Assembly: GCA_026004615.1 (NCBI GenBank)
Contig: BPJM01000004.1
Coordinates: 1 to 64,000, forward strand
Source of the DNA: Planctomycetota bacterium
GTDB taxonomy: Bacteria; Planctomycetota; J058; J103
DNA length: 64,000 nt
Direction: 5' to 3'
The notes under the pieces are model-generated. The model saw only the letters and a list, made by a program, of their open reading frames with translations. It made no database searches and had not been told where the DNA came from. A program made the position numbers and the translations under genes. Position 1 is the stretch's first letter, and each line of letters opens with the position of its first letter. Shown here in pieces: positions 28,075 through 36,492 of this stretch.

Positions 28075-28116
28075 CGACCGGGGCGCCGCCTCGCGCCCGA
28101 GGCGGCGCCCCGGTCG
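28075..28116 (-). terminator. perfect 19-bp hairpin downstream of the CxxC protein gene
   Basis: Arms 28075-28093 and 28098-28116 are exact reverse complements of 19 bases (CGACCGGGGCGCCGCCTCG and partner) with a 4-base loop. On the minus strand it is followed by only three T residues. It starts 28 bases after the stop at 28144. Likely a terminator, or an insulator protecting the dab promoter from read-through. Confidence 0.7.
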
Positions 28117-28143
28117 GGGACGCGATGGAGCCGGGCGTCTCGC

Positions 28144-28611
28144 TCAGTTCTGCGCGCACTGCGCGCACGCGAGCCCCAGGATCTTCTCGCGGATCTCGGC
28201 GCAGCCACTACAGCCCTCGTGCTTGCCCGCCGCCGCACACTTCTGGCAACAGTATGCCCGCGAGGCGACGAGCTTCTTGGCCGCACAGAACTCGCACTTG
28301 GCCCCGGCGAGCGAAGCCGCCAGCCCCTCGCACTCCTTGCAGGCGCTCGTGCCCCGCGACTGCATGCACTGCTTGCAGCCGGCGGTCTTCTTGATCGCGG
28401 CGGCGAGCTTGGCGCAGCTCGCGCACGGCGCCTTTTCGCTGCAGGCGGGGCAGTGCACCGCCGCCAGCACCGTCTGCACGGCCTTGCAGTAGGCGCAGTT
28501 CGCCTGCTTCTGCTCGGGCTGCTGGCCCTCACCGGCCACGACGGGCCCGGCGAGCACCACGAGCAGCCCGGCCGCCACCACCGCACCGATCCACATCCTG
28601 CGCGCGCTCAT
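28144..28611 (-). CDS. secreted cysteine-rich protein with nine CxxC motifs
   Basis: 155 residues. Signal peptide MWIGAVVAAGLLVVLAGPVVAG (cleavage near residue 27). The mature part has regularly spaced CxxC pairs: CAYC, CPAC, CASC, CKQC, CKEC, CEFC, CQKC, CSGC and CAQC, separated by short helices rich in Ala and Lys (KLAAAIKKTAGC, GLAASLAGAKC). This looks like a repeat protein binding several metals, or a redox or copper buffer. I do not recognise a named family. GGAGG ribosome site before ATG 28611. Single-gene unit with its own terminator. Confidence 0.75.
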   Translation of the reverse strand: MSARRMWIGAVVAAGLLVVLAGPVVAGEGQQPEQKQANCAYCKAVQTVLAAVHCPACSEKAPCASCAKLAAAIKKTAGCKQCMQSRGTSACKECEGLAASLAGAKCEFCAAKKLVASRAYCCQKCAAAGKHEGCSGCAEIREKILGLACAQCAQN

Positions 28612-28889
28612 CTTCGCGCCTCCTCTTCCGACGGGCCCGAGCCCCCAAGGCCGCCCCCGCGGCGGCACCGCCCAGGGCCCAGGCTCCCTGCCGCGATGGG
28701 GTATCGCCGCACGTTCCGGAGTATGCCGGCCGCCGCGCCCCGTGGCAATCGGCGCACCCCGGGCGCCGGACAACCCGCAACGCGCCCGGAGATGGCGGGC
28801 GGACGCGGCGCTGTCCGGCCACGCCGCGCGGCCGGGCAGAGGCAGAGCGGCCCCGGGACCGCAGGCGCCGCGCGCGCGGGAGGAGACCG

Positions 28890-30161
28890 CTACTCGTTGC
28901 CCGCGCGCCGCAGCGCCGCGCGCGCCGCGGCCGGATCGGCGAGCAGCTCCGCCACAAAGCGCCGCAGCGCGGGATCGGGGTGGTTGTACCGCGCGTACTC
29001 CAGCGCCCCCAGCGCCTCGTCGCCACCGGTGTAGGCGAGCGCCACCGCCGCCCACGCCGGCTCTGCGCCATGGCGCTCCGCCCCGAGCAGGCACCGCTTC
29101 AGACGCGGCACCGCTTCCGGGGCGCCGAGCGCTGCCAGCGCCTGGAGCGCCGCTCCGCGCGTCTCCGCACGCTCCAGGTGCTCGAGCAGAACCCCGAGCA
29201 CACCCCGGTCGGCGCTGTGCCCGAGCGCCCGCAGCACCGCCCGCCGCTCGGCTGGCGCCAGGCCCGGCATCGCGCGCAGCTGCTCGATCAGCGCCGCCAC
29301 CGCCGCTGGCCGGGCCGCGAGCGCCGGGCCGACCAGCTCGGGCAACAGCCCCGCCCGTGCTGCCTCGAGCAGCCCCGCCTCCGCCGCCTCGCCCGGCAAT
29401 ACCGCGAGCACTGCCACCGCGGGTTCGGGATCGGGCGCCCGCAGCGCCGCGCGCGCCGCCATCGCGATCCGCTCTGCCTGCGCGGGATCGAGCGCGCCCG
29501 GCAGCGCCGGCACCACCTCGGCCAGCCCCCGCAGCGCGTCCTCGCGCACCCGCGCCGATGGACTGTCGAGCGCAGCGAGCAACAGCGCTGACCACTCGCG
29601 CGCCGTCGGCAGCGCGCGCCCGGCCGCCCAGGCGGCCACGCCCGCCGCCGCCGTCACGAGCGGCGGCTCGCGCTCGCTGTCCGGGGGGGCAGGCCCTGCC
29701 GGCGCAGCCGCCTCGGCCCGCGGCGCCGCGCGGGCGAGCAGCTCCAGCGCTTTGCGCACGAACGCCTCGGCGTCCACGTCACCGGCGATCCAGCCGCGCT
29801 GCGAACCGAGTAGCCGGAAGCCGCCCCGCTCGTCGTACGCCAGAAACGCGAGCGCGCGCGCCGGCTGTGGTTCGCCCGCATGCAGGATGCAGCGCGGTGC
29901 CCAGGCGCGCGCGGGCACCGGCTCGCCGAGATCCGGCCGCACCCACAGCACGCGCTCGACCTGGAGCTCCACCTCGGCGGCCAGCCCCGGCGGCGGCGCG
30001 AGCCGTGCCTGGACCACCGCGTCCGCCGCGCAGAGCAAGCGCGGCAGGCTGCTCAGCCAGGGATCGACCAGCTCGGCCCGCGCCTGCGGCGCCGCGACCA
30101 CGCTGGCCAGCCCCAGCAATGCCGCCGCCGCGCGGATGACGAACCTGCGATGGCGCCTCAT
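28890..30161 (-). CDS. secreted HEAT-repeat protein
   Basis: 423 residues. Signal peptide (FVIRAAAALLGLASVVAAPQARA). Residues 25 to 125 form a beta-rich domain (AAEVELQVERVLWVRP, LAFLAYDERGGFRLL). From about 190 onward come paired helices of HEAT/PBS type, for example PSARVREDALRGLAEVVP, SADRGVLGVLLEHLERAETR and GAALQALAALGAPEAVPRLK. Probably a periplasmic scaffold. It follows the metalloprotease gene by 38 bases and is likely co-transcribed with it. Confidence 0.7.
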   Translation of the reverse strand: MRRHRRFVIRAAAALLGLASVVAAPQARAELVDPWLSSLPRLLCAADAVVQARLAPPPGLAAEVELQVERVLWVRPDLGEPVPARAWAPRCILHAGEPQPARALAFLAYDERGGFRLLGSQRGWIAGDVDAEAFVRKALELLARAAPRAEAAAPAGPAPPDSEREPPLVTAAAGVAAWAAGRALPTAREWSALLLAALDSPSARVREDALRGLAEVVPALPGALDPAQAERIAMAARAALRAPDPEPAVAVLAVLPGEAAEAGLLEAARAGLLPELVGPALAARPAAVAALIEQLRAMPGLAPAERRAVLRALGHSADRGVLGVLLEHLERAETRGAALQALAALGAPEAVPRLKRCLLGAERHGAEPAWAAVALAYTGGDEALGALEYARYNHPDPALRRFVAELLADPAAARAALRRAGNE

Positions 30162-30199
30162 GCTTCCTTGCCTCCTCCGCGTCCGCCAGCGCCGCCCGC

Positions 30200-31576
30200 T
30201 CACCGGGTGAAGCCGAGGTTGCGGTCGAGCAGCGCGCGTGCGGTCTGCGAGAACTCCATGTTCGGGTTGGACAGCATGCGCTCGCTCAGCGCCGCCGACA
30301 TGATGCTGAGCGAGCCCGCGCGATCGTGGTCCAGCCCCACCGAGTGGCCGACCTCGTGCGCCAGCACCAGGCCGATCGCCATGCCATAGTCGAGCAGCGC
30401 CTCGCGAATCTCGATGAAGCGCGCGTCCTCGCTCGCCGTGCCCTGGCCGAGCTGGTAGGAGCCGTCCACGAAACGCAGCTCGGAGCTGCGCAGCGCGGGG
30501 CTGAGCACCGAGCGCACCCCGTGGATCGAGGAGGAGAACACCCCGGTGCCCGTGCGCGGCGAGTTGTCCTCGCGGTTGCGGTTGCCCGGATCGAAGAAGC
30601 TCACCCCGAGCGTGCCCCGCGAGCCCCGCCCGCCGATGCTGTGGCGGCTGTAGTGCACGCCTGGCTGGCCGGGCGGAGCTTCGGCGACGAATGAGATCGC
30701 GTACGAGCGACCCGGGATCCCCCGGCCGTCCTCCTGGCGAAAGTACTTGATCCCGCAGTACGACAGCACCCGCTGCATGACGCGGGCGCGTGCCCACGCG
30801 TCCACGCTGGCGCTGCCCGTGGCCAGCCCGCGCGCGCGCAGGTCGCCGTCGAAGGTGCCGGCGACCGCGAAGTCGATGAACCAGAGATCCGAGCCGGGCT
30901 CCTCGACGAAGCTGGCGAGCAGGCTGTGCGGATCGGGGGCCGACGCGCCCCCACCGCTCGGGCCCCCGCCGGAACCCGTACCGCCGCCTGTGGGCGGCGC
31001 TGTCACCTGGAAGACCGCCTGGAACACCACCCCGGGTACGTTGACGGTGCGCGGGCCGCTCACCGATCCGGTCGACAGCGCGATACCACTGCGGTCGCGC
31101 ACTCCGTCGGTCAGCACTACCCCGTAGGTGAACCCTGCCAGGAAGGAGGCCTGCGGTACGAACCGGACCTCCGCGCCCTGCACCGCCAGCTGCCCGGGCA
31201 TCACCGAAGCGTTCGGCGCACCGGGCAGTTGCTCCAGCACCAGGAAAGTGCTCCGGAACGGATCGGCGAGCCGCATCGCGATACTCGCCGCGTCGACCTC
31301 GCGATTGAACACCACGCGCACCTGGCTGACCGTGCTCGGCTGCGCGCCGTGCGCCGGCTCGGCACGCACGACCTCGAAGGGGCCGGGGGCGGGGCTCGGT
31401 GCAGGCGAAGGCGAGGGGGAAGGGGAAGGTGAAGGCGCCGCGCTCGAGCCGCTGCCGGCACCGCCCGCCGGCGGAGAACCCGCCAGCGCTCCTGCACCGC
31501 CGCCCGCACCCCCGCCGCAACCCCCCAGGAGCATCAGCACGAACGGCCCCATCAGCGCCGCCGGCCACCAGCGCAT
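30200..31576 (-). CDS. metzincin-type zinc metalloprotease lipoprotein with Ig-like (Big_5) domain
   Basis: 458 residues from ATG 31576, which has a GGAGG ribosome site at the right distance; the ATG at 31591 is less likely. Lipobox LLGGC near residue 20, then a Gly/Ala and Ser-Pro linker. An SbsA-type Ig-like domain follows (EPAHGAQPSTVSQVRVVFNR). The C-terminal half contains the zinc site HEVGHSVGLDHD (HExxHxxGxxH) followed by the Met-turn candidate SIMSAAL. Probably surface-anchored and degrades extracellular or envelope proteins. Substrate unknown. Confidence 0.8.
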   Translation of the reverse strand: MRWWPAALMGPFVLMLLGGCGGGAGGGAGALAGSPPAGGAGSGSSAAPSPSPSPSPSPAPSPAPGPFEVVRAEPAHGAQPSTVSQVRVVFNREVDAASIAMRLADPFRSTFLVLEQLPGAPNASVMPGQLAVQGAEVRFVPQASFLAGFTYGVVLTDGVRDRSGIALSTGSVSGPRTVNVPGVVFQAVFQVTAPPTGGGTGSGGGPSGGGASAPDPHSLLASFVEEPGSDLWFIDFAVAGTFDGDLRARGLATGSASVDAWARARVMQRVLSYCGIKYFRQEDGRGIPGRSYAISFVAEAPPGQPGVHYSRHSIGGRGSRGTLGVSFFDPGNRNREDNSPRTGTGVFSSSIHGVRSVLSPALRSSELRFVDGSYQLGQGTASEDARFIEIREALLDYGMAIGLVLAHEVGHSVGLDHDRAGSLSIMSAALSERMLSNPNMEFSQTARALLDRNLGFTR

Positions 31577-32011
31577 GCGAACCTCCTCCACCTCTGTCCC
31601 CTGCAGGCGCCGCCGGAGCGGACCGGCGGCGGCCGCGCCGCACCGCGATCGCGATGAGACAGGGAGCGATCGGCGGCGCGCACTGCGCTGCCATCGGGTC
31701 TGTAGCCGCGGGGTGCCGCGTGCATGACGTCAGAAAACTGTAAAGCTCTCGCGGCTGCGTGATCCGCCGCGCGCCTGCCGCGGGCGGCGACGTCAGGTCA
31801 GCGGCGTGCATCGCCGCCCGGGCAACCGCGACTGGGCAACGGAGGCAACCCCGCCTGGCGCGGACATCGGTTGCGCGAGGAGCGACGCACAGGGGCGAGG
31901 GCGCGGCGCGGAGCGCGCGGCGCCACGGTGCTGCGCAGCGACAACGACGCGCGCGCGCAGCACCCTCACAGCCGGCCGGGGCTTCGCCGCCCGTGCGCAG
32001 CCGCGGACCGC
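31577..32011. other. gene-free stretch upstream of the metalloprotease operon
   Basis: No protein-like frame. It contains the palindromes CGCGATCGCG near 31645 and TGACGTCA near 31725, and a short A/T-richer pocket (CAGAAAACTGTAAAGC, about 31731-31746) that could hold the promoter. No convincing -35/-10 pair on the minus strand. Confidence 0.35.
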
Positions 32012-33133
32012 TCAGCTTGGATCGTCGGCCCGCTCGAACAGCTCGTCCAGCTCGGGGCCACCCGGCGGTGCACACGGCGGGCCGCTGCTCGGAGGGCAGT
32101 GGCGCCAGCCGTGCTTGCGCCACGGCGGCGGCTCGCCCTCGCCCCAGCGCCGTGGCCGGCGCGGCGGGCGCCCGTCGTAGAGCACCGTGTGTTCGTCCTC
32201 GCCGAGCCGCACCTCACCGAACGGCGTCGTGCAGATGGCCCCGGCCGCCGAGCGCGCCACCACCAGCGCGCCGCGCCGCTTGCGCAGCACCTCCAGCGAC
32301 CCGCCCGCGCTGCGCACTCGCCCCTGGGGCAACGCGATCGACAACGCGCGCGCGCCCTCCGCCGGGCTCGCCGCCAGCCCCCCCTGCCGCAGCTCCAGCT
32401 CCAGGCTGCCCGCTCCCGGCGCGAGCACCACCTCGGCCTGCCGGCGAAAGGCCAGCGTCAGGTTGTGCTCGATCACGAGGGCGGAGGGTTCGGGATCGGT
32501 CGCCCGCACCACCGTGCCCGGGGGCAGCTGCGCCCCGGCAACCAGGGGCTGCCACTGCTCGCTGCCGGGCAACCGGACCTCGAACTCGCCCTGTACCTCC
32601 GAGATCGCCACGCTCTCCGTCCGCTCCGATCCCGCGTGCGGCTGCAGCTGCGCGCCGGTCGAGCGCGCGCCGGCCGCCGCCCGCTCCGGCCCGGAGCCGG
32701 CAGGCGCCGCGGGCTGCGTCCTGCCCGCCGCCAGCCAGAGCGCATAGCCCGCAGCCGCCACCAGCCACACCGCCGCTGCCGCCCGGAGCGGCCGGAACGC
32801 TACCCGCCGCCCGCGGTGGGTGTCGCGGTGCCCAGGCCCGCCAGACGCCGCCGCCGCGGCACGCCCCGCTACGGCCGCCAGCGCCCGCGCGAGCAGCTCC
32901 GGCGGGCAGTCGCCACCGGCAGCGGCGCCGCCCCCTGCGGGGCGCGCGAGCGCCCGCGCCGCCGCGGCCACAGCCGCCCGGCATCCGTCGCAGCCGAGCA
33001 GGTGCGCCTGCACGGCCGCGCCCTCCGCCTCGCCGAGGGCTCCGTCGAGCAGCGCGGCCAGCGTCTCGTCGTCCGGGCACGGACCGCACGCGGGCGCGCG
33101 CTCGGACGGCCCCTCGCAGGACTGCGGGCACAT
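32012..33133 (-). CDS. anti-sigma factor with zf-HC2 N-terminus, membrane helix and FecR-like region
   Basis: 373 residues. Cytoplasmic zinc-finger: DDETLAALLDGALGEAEGAA, then HLLGCDGCRAAV (HxxxCxxC). One membrane helix at about 120 to 137 (AAAAVWLVAAAGYALWLAAG). The outer part has FecR-like segments (VQGEFEVRLPGSEQWQPLVA, PGTVVRATDPEPSALV). The C-terminal 50 residues are Pro/Arg-rich. The gene follows the ECF sigma factor by 93 bases and most likely encodes its membrane-bound inhibitor. Confidence 0.78.
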   Translation of the reverse strand: MCPQSCEGPSERAPACGPCPDDETLAALLDGALGEAEGAAVQAHLLGCDGCRAAVAAAARALARPAGGGAAAGGDCPPELLARALAAVAGRAAAAASGGPGHRDTHRGRRVAFRPLRAAAAVWLVAAAGYALWLAAGRTQPAAPAGSGPERAAAGARSTGAQLQPHAGSERTESVAISEVQGEFEVRLPGSEQWQPLVAGAQLPPGTVVRATDPEPSALVIEHNLTLAFRRQAEVVLAPGAGSLELELRQGGLAASPAEGARALSIALPQGRVRSAGGSLEVLRKRRGALVVARSAAGAICTTPFGEVRLGEDEHTVLYDGRPPRRPRRWGEGEPPPWRKHGWRHCPPSSGPPCAPPGGPELDELFERADDPS

Positions 33134-33226
33134 GCCGCGGTGTCCTTGTCCCTCTCCTCTGATCCATCGGTGCGCCGGGCAGGCCTCGGTATGACCCGCG
33201 TTGCGGCTCCGCGCCGCGCCGGCCCT

Positions 33227-33871
33227 TCAAGCCGGTGGCCCGGCGCCCTCGCGCCCCGGATCGAGCCGCCCGAGCCGCCCGCTCAGCTTGCGGCGGGCGC
33301 GGGCGAGGATCTGCCCCACGTGCGTCGGCGGCACCCCCAGGATGGCCCCGATCTCTCGATGCCCCAGCCCTTCCTCGTAAAATAACCGGATCGCCAGCGC
33401 GTCGCGAGCCGGCAGCGTGCGCAGGGCCTGGCGCACCGCGGCGCGCACCTCGGCCCGTTCGGCTCGCTCGGCCGGCCCCGGCTTCGGATCGGCCGGCTCC
33501 GCGCTTTCCCCATCGGTGCCCAGCGGTGCAGCCTGCCGGCCAGGCCGCAGCTCCCCCAGGGTGCGCAGGGCGATCCGGCGCGCGATCACCGCCAGGAAGG
33601 TGGACAGCCGCGCGCGCCCGCGAAAGGCCCGCAGCGCCTTCATGTCGTCGGCGGCGAGTGCCGAGAACACGCGCACGAACGCCTCTTCGTGCAGCTCCGA
33701 ATCATGCCGCGCCCCGGTGCGCTCCAGCGCCAGCCGTACCGCGTGATGCACCAGCCGCGCATAGCGGCGGATCAGCCGCTCGAACGCGCCCGGCGCCCCG
33801 GCCAGACAGGCCTCGATCAGCGCCCGCTCGTCGTGCTCGCCGGCTCGCGGCAACGGCCCTACTACCCCCAC
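33227..33871 (-). CDS. ECF-type sigma-70 factor
   Basis: 214 residues. Region 2: ERLIRRYARLVHHAVRLALE and RARLSTFLAVIARRIALRTL. Region 4: VRQALRTLPARDALAIRLFY and GLGHREIGAILGVPPTHVGQ (helix-turn-helix). An Ala/Glu-rich linker separates them. It is partnered with the anti-sigma gene downstream. GTG start at 33871 is uncertain. The duplicated elements at 33890-34001 upstream may be its promoter or operator. Confidence 0.85.
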   Translation of the reverse strand: MGVVGPLPRAGEHDERALIEACLAGAPGAFERLIRRYARLVHHAVRLALERTGARHDSELHEEAFVRVFSALAADDMKALRAFRGRARLSTFLAVIARRIALRTLGELRPGRQAAPLGTDGESAEPADPKPGPAERAERAEVRAAVRQALRTLPARDALAIRLFYEEGLGHREIGAILGVPPTHVGQILARARRKLSGRLGRLDPGREGAGPPA

Positions 33872-33889
33872 GCCCGCTCCGACCCTTCG

Positions 33890-34001
33890 GTCGAGACCGT
33901 GTCTTTAACGAACGGTGCGGGCTCGCCCTCGAGTTGCTGGACATGGCCATGACGTTGGCCATGGCTCGTCGAGACCGTTTCTCTAACGGTGCGGGCTCGC
34001 C
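33890..34001. promoter_or_regulatory. paired direct repeats flanking an inverted repeat between the ECF sigma gene and the deiminase-like gene
   Basis: Two near-identical elements of about 36 bases (33890-33927 and 33968-34001) share GTCGAGACCGT, a variable TCTnTAACG core and GGTGCGGGCTCGCC. Between them lies CATGGCCA-TGACGT-TGGCCATG (33942-33963). The layout in a divergent intergenic region (33872-34205) suggests binding sites or paired ECF promoters. Nothing else was seen in the remaining 200 bases to 34205. Confidence 0.5.
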
Positions 34002-34205
34002 GTCAGTTTCGATCTCCCAGGCCCGCCGGTGGCCCGGCTGCCATCCCGGGCCAAGCGCCTGCCGTGCGCGGCCGCGCCCGGCGCCGCTCCAGGCGGTCGC
34101 CGGGGAAACTTCTTGTCATGGACCGCCCGCTCCCAGGCACGAACAAGGCTCGGGGCGCGCGCCGCAGGCGTGCCATACCGGCCTGTGCAATCGGAGGGGT
34201 GCGCG

Positions 34206-35483
34206 ATGCGAACGATCCTGCTGCGCAGCGGCGATGGGCGCTGCTGGCTGGCAGCGCTGCTGGCGCTATCGCTCGTGCTGGGCGCCGCGACAGCCGCCGC
34301 CGCCGCCGACTTCCGCTACGCCGAAGGCGACGAGGTGGCCTTCACCATCGGGCAGCTGCCCGCCGGCTACACGGTGTACTGGTTCAGCGACCGCGATGGG
34401 TTGCTCGCGCGGGGTCCCGATCTGGTGACGGCGAGCCTCTCGCCAGGCCTGCACGAGATCACGGTGCTGATCTACCGGACCTCGACCCAGCGGCTGGTCT
34501 ATCGCACCTCGGTGACGGTCGAGATCCTGCCGGCGCACTCGGCACCGGCGCCCGCTGCCCGCGCCGGCGGGCAGCGCGGCCCGCATGCGCCCGGGGAGTT
34601 CGAGCCGGTGCGGGAGCTGCTGCTCGGCACCCCGGATGCCTACATGGTCGAGGACCTCTATCCGGCGATCCTCGATGCGGTGCGCGGCGAGGTGCAGACG
34701 ACGATCTACGTCGACAACCGCTACGTGCAGTACGAGCTCGAGGATCTGTTCTACGCGACCGGGGTCGACGACGCCGATTACCGCTACGTGGTGACCCCTC
34801 TGGATTCCATCTGGATCCGGGACTACGGACCGCTGTTCACCAAGGACGCCGCGGGCCAGCTGGAGGTCGTGGACCTGGACTACTACCCCGAGCGGCCGTA
34901 CGACGACCGCTTCCCCGTTACCTTCGCGCGCGAGCGCGGACTGCGGCGCAAGCCGCTGCGCCTGGCGTGGGAGGGGGGCAACTTCACCTCGGACGGGCGC
35001 GGCAACCTGTTCGCCACCGACGTGCTCTACACCTACAACAGCGGTTCGACCGGTCAGATCGACGCCGCGGTCGGCCAGGCCTTCTACGGCCGGCTACACG
35101 TGCTGGAGCACATGCGCAACGACGGGGGTACGGGACACCTCGACATGTTCGCGCTCATGACCGGTCCCCGTTCCTTCCTGCTCAACCGGTTCCCGCGCGG
35201 CCACATCAACGCCCGGCGCATGGATGACCACGCGGCGCGGCTGGAAGGGATGGGCTACGAGGTGACGCGGGTGGACCTCGCGGATACGGGCTTCTCCAGC
35301 TACACCAACGGACTGATCGTCAACCGGGTCGCGCTCGTGCCGACCTACGGCCGCTCCAGCACGGATCAGCGCGCGCTGGCCGCCTACCGCGCCGCCGGCT
35401 ACCACGCCGTCGGCATCGACAGCCGGCGGATCATCCAGTGGAGCGGGGCGATCCATTGCGTCACGATGACCGTCCCGCGCTGA
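34206..35483 (+). CDS. secreted peptidyl-arginine-deiminase/agmatine-deiminase-family protein
   Basis: 425 residues. Signal peptide (LAALLALSLVLGAATAAAAA). Residues 35 to 115 form an Ig-like beta domain (GDEVAFTIGQLPAGYTVYWF). The catalytic PAD_porph-type domain follows with DSIWIRDYGPLF (substrate acid), WEGGNFTSDGRGNLF, GGTGHLDMFALM (His-x-Asp) and SGAIHCVTM with the nucleophilic Cys near the C-terminus. Family members convert guanidino groups to ureido groups plus ammonia (peptidyl arginine or agmatine). Secretion favours a protein or peptide substrate. Start ATG 34206. Confidence 0.82.
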   Translation: MRTILLRSGDGRCWLAALLALSLVLGAATAAAAADFRYAEGDEVAFTIGQLPAGYTVYWFSDRDGLLARGPDLVTASLSPGLHEITVLIYRTSTQRLVYRTSVTVEILPAHSAPAPAARAGGQRGPHAPGEFEPVRELLLGTPDAYMVEDLYPAILDAVRGEVQTTIYVDNRYVQYELEDLFYATGVDDADYRYVVTPLDSIWIRDYGPLFTKDAAGQLEVVDLDYYPERPYDDRFPVTFARERGLRRKPLRLAWEGGNFTSDGRGNLFATDVLYTYNSGSTGQIDAAVGQAFYGRLHVLEHMRNDGGTGHLDMFALMTGPRSFLLNRFPRGHINARRMDDHAARLEGMGYEVTRVDLADTGFSSYTNGLIVNRVALVPTYGRSSTDQRALAAYRAAGYHAVGIDSRRIIQWSGAIHCVTMTVPR

Positions 35484-36238
35484 GGCGGCTTGCGCAGCCC
35501 GCGGCGCTCGCGGGCGCGCTGGTGCTGGCCGGGATCGCGCTGGGCGTGCTGGTACTGGCCGGCGGGCCGGGGCAGCAGCGGGCTGGAGCCGAGCGCGGTG
35601 CCGCGGGGGGCCGAGCGGGGGCGGAGCGGCCGGGCGCGGCGCCGCCCCCGCCGGCCAGGGCGGCCCCGCTCGCGGCGGAGCTGCAGCCGCCGGCCGAGCC
35701 GGCCGCTCCCGACGCCGACCCGCCGGAGATCCGGATCGCGATCGCCGGCGGGCCGCTGCCGGAACTGCCCCCGGGCGCCGCGGCGCCGCAGGACTGGAGG
35801 ATCGTGCCCGTGTCCGGCCCGGAGCGAGCTCCCCGAGCCGACGCGGCGTCCCCGGGCGAGCGGGCCCGGCCCGGCCTCTCCTCGGGCAGCGGAGCGGAGC
35901 CCGGGGAGCTCGCACGCCGCGCCGGCTGGCTGCAGCGCCAGGAGCGGCGCAACCAACTGCGCGTGCGGATCCTCACCCAGGAACTCGGCCTGGATCCCGC
36001 GCGTGCCGAGCGCGTCCGCCAGGCGCTGTCCGCCTTCGTCGCCGCCAAGGCCGCGCTCTACGAGCGGCTGGAGGCCGAGGGCGGAAGCAAACAGCTGCTG
36101 AGCACCGAGCTCGAGCGGCTGCGCGCCGAGCTCGCAGAGCGGCTGCGGGCGGAGCTGGGGACCGCCGGCTACGAGGCCTACGCCGCCATGGAGGCAGGCG
36201 GCCGCTTCGCGCTGCCCGAGGAGAAGAAACGGCCGTGA
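35438..36238 (+). CDS. membrane-anchored protein with helical C-terminal domain (LTXXQ/Spy-like shape)
   Basis: Up to 266 residues, overlapping the end of the previous gene by 46 bases. TTG at 35456 is an alternative start. One membrane segment (ALAGALVLAGIALGVLVLAG) is followed by a long Pro/Ala-rich linker (residues 50 to 155). A charged helical domain follows (RILTQELGLDPARAERVRQA, ELAERLRAELGTAGYEAYAA), which resembles small periplasmic helical-hairpin proteins. Function unknown. Coupled to the deiminase-like gene, so possibly its partner. Confidence 0.55.
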   Translation: MERGDPLRHDDRPALRRLAQPAALAGALVLAGIALGVLVLAGGPGQQRAGAERGAAGGRAGAERPGAAPPPPARAAPLAAELQPPAEPAAPDADPPEIRIAIAGGPLPELPPGAAAPQDWRIVPVSGPERAPRADAASPGERARPGLSSGSGAEPGELARRAGWLQRQERRNQLRVRILTQELGLDPARAERVRQALSAFVAAKAALYERLEAEGGSKQLLSTELERLRAELAERLRAELGTAGYEAYAAMEAGGRFALPEEKKRP

Positions 36239-36492
36239 ACGCAGTGCAGGCGCCACACCCGCGAACGCGCGGGCGTGCGGTGCGCGCCTCCCTCGCCGCC
36301 CGGCCGCGCAGCCTCCGGCCCGCGCCTCGGTGCGCAGGTGCGGGTCGTGGCGCTCGGTGGAGCTCGTGCCCGATCCCGCGGCGGCTCCGGCCCGGGCGCG
36401 CGGTTGCGTTCGCCCGGATAGAGACGGGCGCGGGCACCGCTCGCGGCGGCGCTCGCGCCCGGCGCGGCCACCCGCTTGCCGCTGGACGCCGT

